Position numbers and translations under genes: made by a program | Assembly (NCBI GenBank): GCA_900320185.1 | Contig: ONRD01000008.1 | Coordinates: forward strand, 40,799 to 104,798 | Direction: 5' to 3' | Length of the DNA: 64,000 bases | Source: an uncultured Bacteroidales bacterium | GTDB lineage: Bacteria > Bacteroidota > Bacteroidia > Bacteroidales > UBA932 | Shown: positions 63,754 to 64,000 of the stretch, one piece after another | Layout: each line of letters starts with the position of its first letter | Numbering within the stretch: position 1 is the stretch's first letter | The notes under the pieces: generated by a model | Seen by the model: only the letters and a program-made list of their open reading frames with translations | The model's database searches: none | Told to the model about the DNA's origin: nothing

Positions 63754-64000
63754 AGCCGGTCTGATGTCCAGGCGGGGACCCGGTCAACTATGTCGATCCG
63801 ACGGGAGAATCACATTACAAAGTTGACGATGAAGGGAACATTGTTCTAGTTGAGAGCACTGAATCTATGGGATATGATCATTATGTTGATGGTAAAATAT
63901 ATCCTTGGGGAGATTGGGGTGTTGTTCTAGATGACTATTATGATAACAATTGCAATGAGACCAAGATTCGCCAAAGTTTTGTATATTTTCCCGCCAGTAA
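63716..64000 (+). pseudogene. Truncated RHS core end with variable C-terminal tail (runs off the window)
   Basis: The first frame reads DVLQAADYSAYGSRSDVQAG. From 63765 a second frame reads GGDPVNYVDPTGESHYKV, where DPxNYVDPTG is the motif that closes the RHS core and precedes the variable, often toxic, C-terminus. One extra G in the run at 63774-63777 would join the frames as DVQAGDPVNYVDPTG. The FTGKE...DPL part of the core is missing. After the motif the sequence becomes AT-rich (DDEGNIVLVESTESMGYDHY onward) and is open to the window end. The C-terminal domain cannot be assigned. Confidence 0.75.

Overview
The window is chromosomal DNA of a GC-rich member of the Bacteroidales (Bacteroidota). 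The placement rests on five observations: Bacteroidota-type promoters (TTTG, about 19 bases, TAnnTTTG); the near absence of Shine-Dalgarno sequences; many short-signal lipoproteins; families largely confined to this phylum (DUF4465, DUF5107, DUF6067, GH92 sets, an rSAM/lipoprotein pair); and the gene order tRNA-Thr/Tyr/Gly/Thr-tuf-tRNA-Trp-secE-nusG-rplKAJL-rpoBC. A gut or rumen relative of Rikenellaceae or Cryptobacteroides is plausible, but the genus cannot be fixed from the sequence alone.

Layout. (1) 1-15.2 kb holds secreted carbohydrate-active genes: an alpha/beta hydrolase, a GH92 alpha-mannosidase, a GH78 alpha-rhamnosidase, a three-gene operon (GH99-like, DUF6067, DUF5107-TPR) and a GH123-type hydrolase, plus a small amidohydrolase. 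(2) 15.2-26.6 kb, minus strand: a DUF975 membrane protein and a DUF4465 lipoprotein, then the lysine/meso-DAP operon lysC-dapB-dapA-dapD-dapF with an M20 deacylase (probable DapE), two MFS carriers and a YfcC-type carrier upstream. dapF is broken: the stretch carrying its second catalytic cysteine is missing and the frame shifts. (3) 26.7-41.8 kb, plus strand: dxs, four tRNAs, tuf, tRNA-Trp, secE, nusG, rplKAJL, an attenuator-like hairpin, rpoB and rpoC with a strong terminator. (4) 41.8-43.25 kb: an AT-rich island with two paralogous small lipoproteins and a fragment of an RHS core. (5) 43.25-54.4 kb, minus strand: rdgB-recO-GHL10, then purM, a radical SAM gene, a small lipoprotein, GH92, purH, purD and folD, mostly with overlapping ends. 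(6) 54.4-62.7 kb: ctpA, then manA and a ROK kinase (minus strand), then rnr-dtd-ProXp-like deacylase-dinB. (7) 62.7-64 kb: a second AT-rich island with two decayed RHS fragments, a lipoprotein, and an RHS tail running off the window.

How it fits together. The two GH92 enzymes would release mannose, which a ROK kinase and ManA could bring to fructose-6-phosphate. purM/purH/purD and folD serve purine synthesis, FolD supplying the formyl donor used by PurH. The lys/dap genes make lysine and the peptidoglycan cross-linker. dtd, the ProXp-like protein and rdgB are quality-control enzymes. The most unusual elements are the two AT-rich RHS/lipoprotein islands (possible toxin-tip and immunity remnants), the radical SAM/lipoprotein pair inside a purine operon, the lesion in dapF, and a strong excess of the word GAATATG on both strands.
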